This document shows, piece after piece, positions 62,371-64,000 of a DNA stretch of 64,000 bases (position 1 is its first letter; each line of letters opens with the position of its first letter). The notes below the pieces were generated by a model, which worked only from the letters and a program-made list of their open reading frames with translations, made no database searches and had not been told where the DNA came from. A program made the translations under genes and the position numbers. The DNA comes from Hirudo medicinalis (taxonomy: Eukaryota; Annelida; Clitellata; Hirudinida; Hirudinidae), in the NCBI GenBank assembly GCA_011800805.1, contig MPNW01000703.1, forward strand, positions 68,942 through 132,941, in the 5' to 3' direction.

Positions 62371-63635
62371 CTGTAAGATTATTCATGTGTGATGACGTTT
62401 AAATGATGAGAAGTGAACTATGAGAACAGGATGATGTGGGATGTGATGCGATGACAGACCAATAATTTGATATTTCCCAACGCCTCCCGATGATTCAACC
62501 ATCAACCATTCGATCATCCATTTATTTGCTCATTGACAGTTTAAAACTAATTGAACGAAAGTATGATTATCAAAAATTGTTAAAACACTCGTCATGCTTT
62601 GCGATTCATGAAGGGAAGGTTATTTAAAAAAAAAAATTAAAATAAAATAAGAGCATGACTCTGCTAAATTCAAATTATTTATCTGGTGTTTGTAATTATT
62701 CTAACACAAAATTGCTAACAATTAATTCCTGATCTTTGCATTTTGCGACATCATTGCTAAAAATTAAGTAGCTTATATAAATATATATTATTCTTATGTA
62801 ACCCTTTCCTTATAACGTAGCCAATTTTAAAAAGCCTGTGTAATACTTAATTCATGCGAATGCACGATGCATATTTTCTTTAGACCAAGAACGTCATTTT
62901 GGAGGTCAAGGGGAGCCGTTGTCCTCATTAATTTGTTCGTCCTTGACCTCTCCTTCATTTTACCAATGAGACTTCTTGAACTTATGAGACTGCAGGCCCT
63001 GATAATAGCTGGAATGGCGTCCTTGATTTCGACATTTTCGAATGCAAAAACAAGCTCGCAATAAAGCAGCATAACATTGTTATGTAATAATGTAATATTA
63101 GCTTCTCATAAAAAAAGACTCTCATTGGTAAAAGTTGACAAGTTAAACATCATGCGCGATTAGTTTGGGAAGGTGATCAGAAGAGATTGACTGTTTTAGC
63201 AAGCAGGTAGGAGGAGTTTCATATTGAAACATGACAACATGAGGAGTCTTCAGACATCTGAGTATGCCAATTACATGAGAATGCCTGCTACAGAAAACCA
63301 TCCTAGAAAATAATTGAAAACGTAAACGTAAAAAGAATGTCAAGTTTCAGTAAAAATTGTCAGGACATGAATTCCCTCTTCATTTAGCTGCTGTCAGTTC
63401 GTCTCCTTTTGTGGGCAACAGCATGGAAGGCCCCAAGTTGTCCCCTGATTCTTACAACATATTTGCTGCTTCACCTGTTGAGACTGAGTTTTAGTTTTTC
63501 TCAAAGTGACTTTTTGCAATCATCCATTTCTTCCTTTCTTTTTTCTTGGCTTATTAACTCTTGTTGAAGAGATTTTCCTTCAATCTACAATTCTTGTTGT
63601 AAGTTTATATGTCTTACTCCATATCGCATAACGGT
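62371..63635. other. LAR intron upstream of Ig3
   Basis: No Ig1 or Ig2 exon is visible. A minus-strand frame at 62827-63072 (VEIKDAIPAIIRACSLIS) reads as plausible protein but fits no LAR part. Confidence 0.5.
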
Positions 63636-63639
63636 ATTT

Positions 63640-63726
63640 ATTATTATTATTATTTTTATTATTATTATTATTTTTTTTTTTTATTATTATTTTTATTTTT
63701 ATTTTATTTTTTTATTATTATTATTA

Positions 63727-63785
<59 letters not shown>

Positions 63786-64000
63786 TTTATTATTATTTTA
63801 AATCTTTTATTAGCCCAGCCAAAAAAAATATTACAAACGTGTTTAAGAAATCCAAATCGTAATTTTTTTTCCACACATGGGTCTGGGAGATCCCGTCAGA
63901 CAGTAGAGAAAGGAATTCAGCAAATCATTCTTATCAATTTATGTCCATCAACAAAGCGTGTCAATATTTTCTGCCTTTCAAGACGTTAATCTTGAATGTC
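63640..64000 (-). mobile_element. R2-like LINE, 3' end of a second copy
   Basis: Reverse-complement match to the 3' end of the LINE at 34985-36300: 63874-64000 equals the repeated 127-bp block exactly, followed by the 3' UTR (AGCCCAGCC, ACGTGTTTAAGAAATCC) and a long (ATT)n tail at 63640-63800. The element continues beyond the window. Confidence 0.85.

Noticed and set aside
63609..63989. Plus-strand 126-codon frame
   Set aside because: Made of the (ATT)n tail and antisense LINE 3' UTR.

Overview
The window is nuclear DNA of a bilaterian invertebrate that I cannot place further. It is AT-rich, with GT-AG introns of roughly 40 bp to 2.3 kb, tRNA-derived SINEs, Tc1 and hAT elements and an R2-like LINE. 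There are no operons. Five conserved animal genes were rebuilt exon by exon. In each, reading phases agree across every proposed junction.

Layout. 1978-17138 (-): a K-Cl cotransporter (KCC, SLC12A4-7 type), 28 exons, 1293 codons; its N-terminus is built from a tandem array of near-identical cassette exons. 18735-22282 (-): a type I membrane protein with a WSC domain and a C-type lectin domain. 23086-25009: a deleted Tc1 element and a Ty3/gypsy relic. 26480-29530 (-): the TFIIA large subunit (GTF2A1) with an unusual N-terminal extension. 30185-36300: repeat-rich, with Tc1 fragments, a nested MITE and an R2-like LINE 3' end. 39545-47775 (+): a long-form PDE4 cAMP phosphodiesterase (UCR1, UCR2, catalytic domain). 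49727-62370 (-): a LAR-type receptor protein tyrosine phosphatase from its third Ig domain to the second phosphatase domain; the first Ig domains lie beyond the window. 63640-64000: the 3' end of a second LINE copy, on the minus strand.

The genes do not form a pathway. KCC (chloride extrusion), PDE4 (cAMP breakdown) and LAR (neuronal adhesion and signalling) are all prominent in nervous tissue, but their proximity is probably chance.

Most notable: the repeated exon array and RFxV docking motif in KCC; four probable GC-AG introns, one inside the repeated array; an apparent 1-nt deletion in the LAR Ig3 exon and a LAR D2 with an altered signature and a possibly shortened C-terminus; and exact 127-bp duplications flanking single Ns, a de Bruijn assembly artefact that also coincides with the window end.
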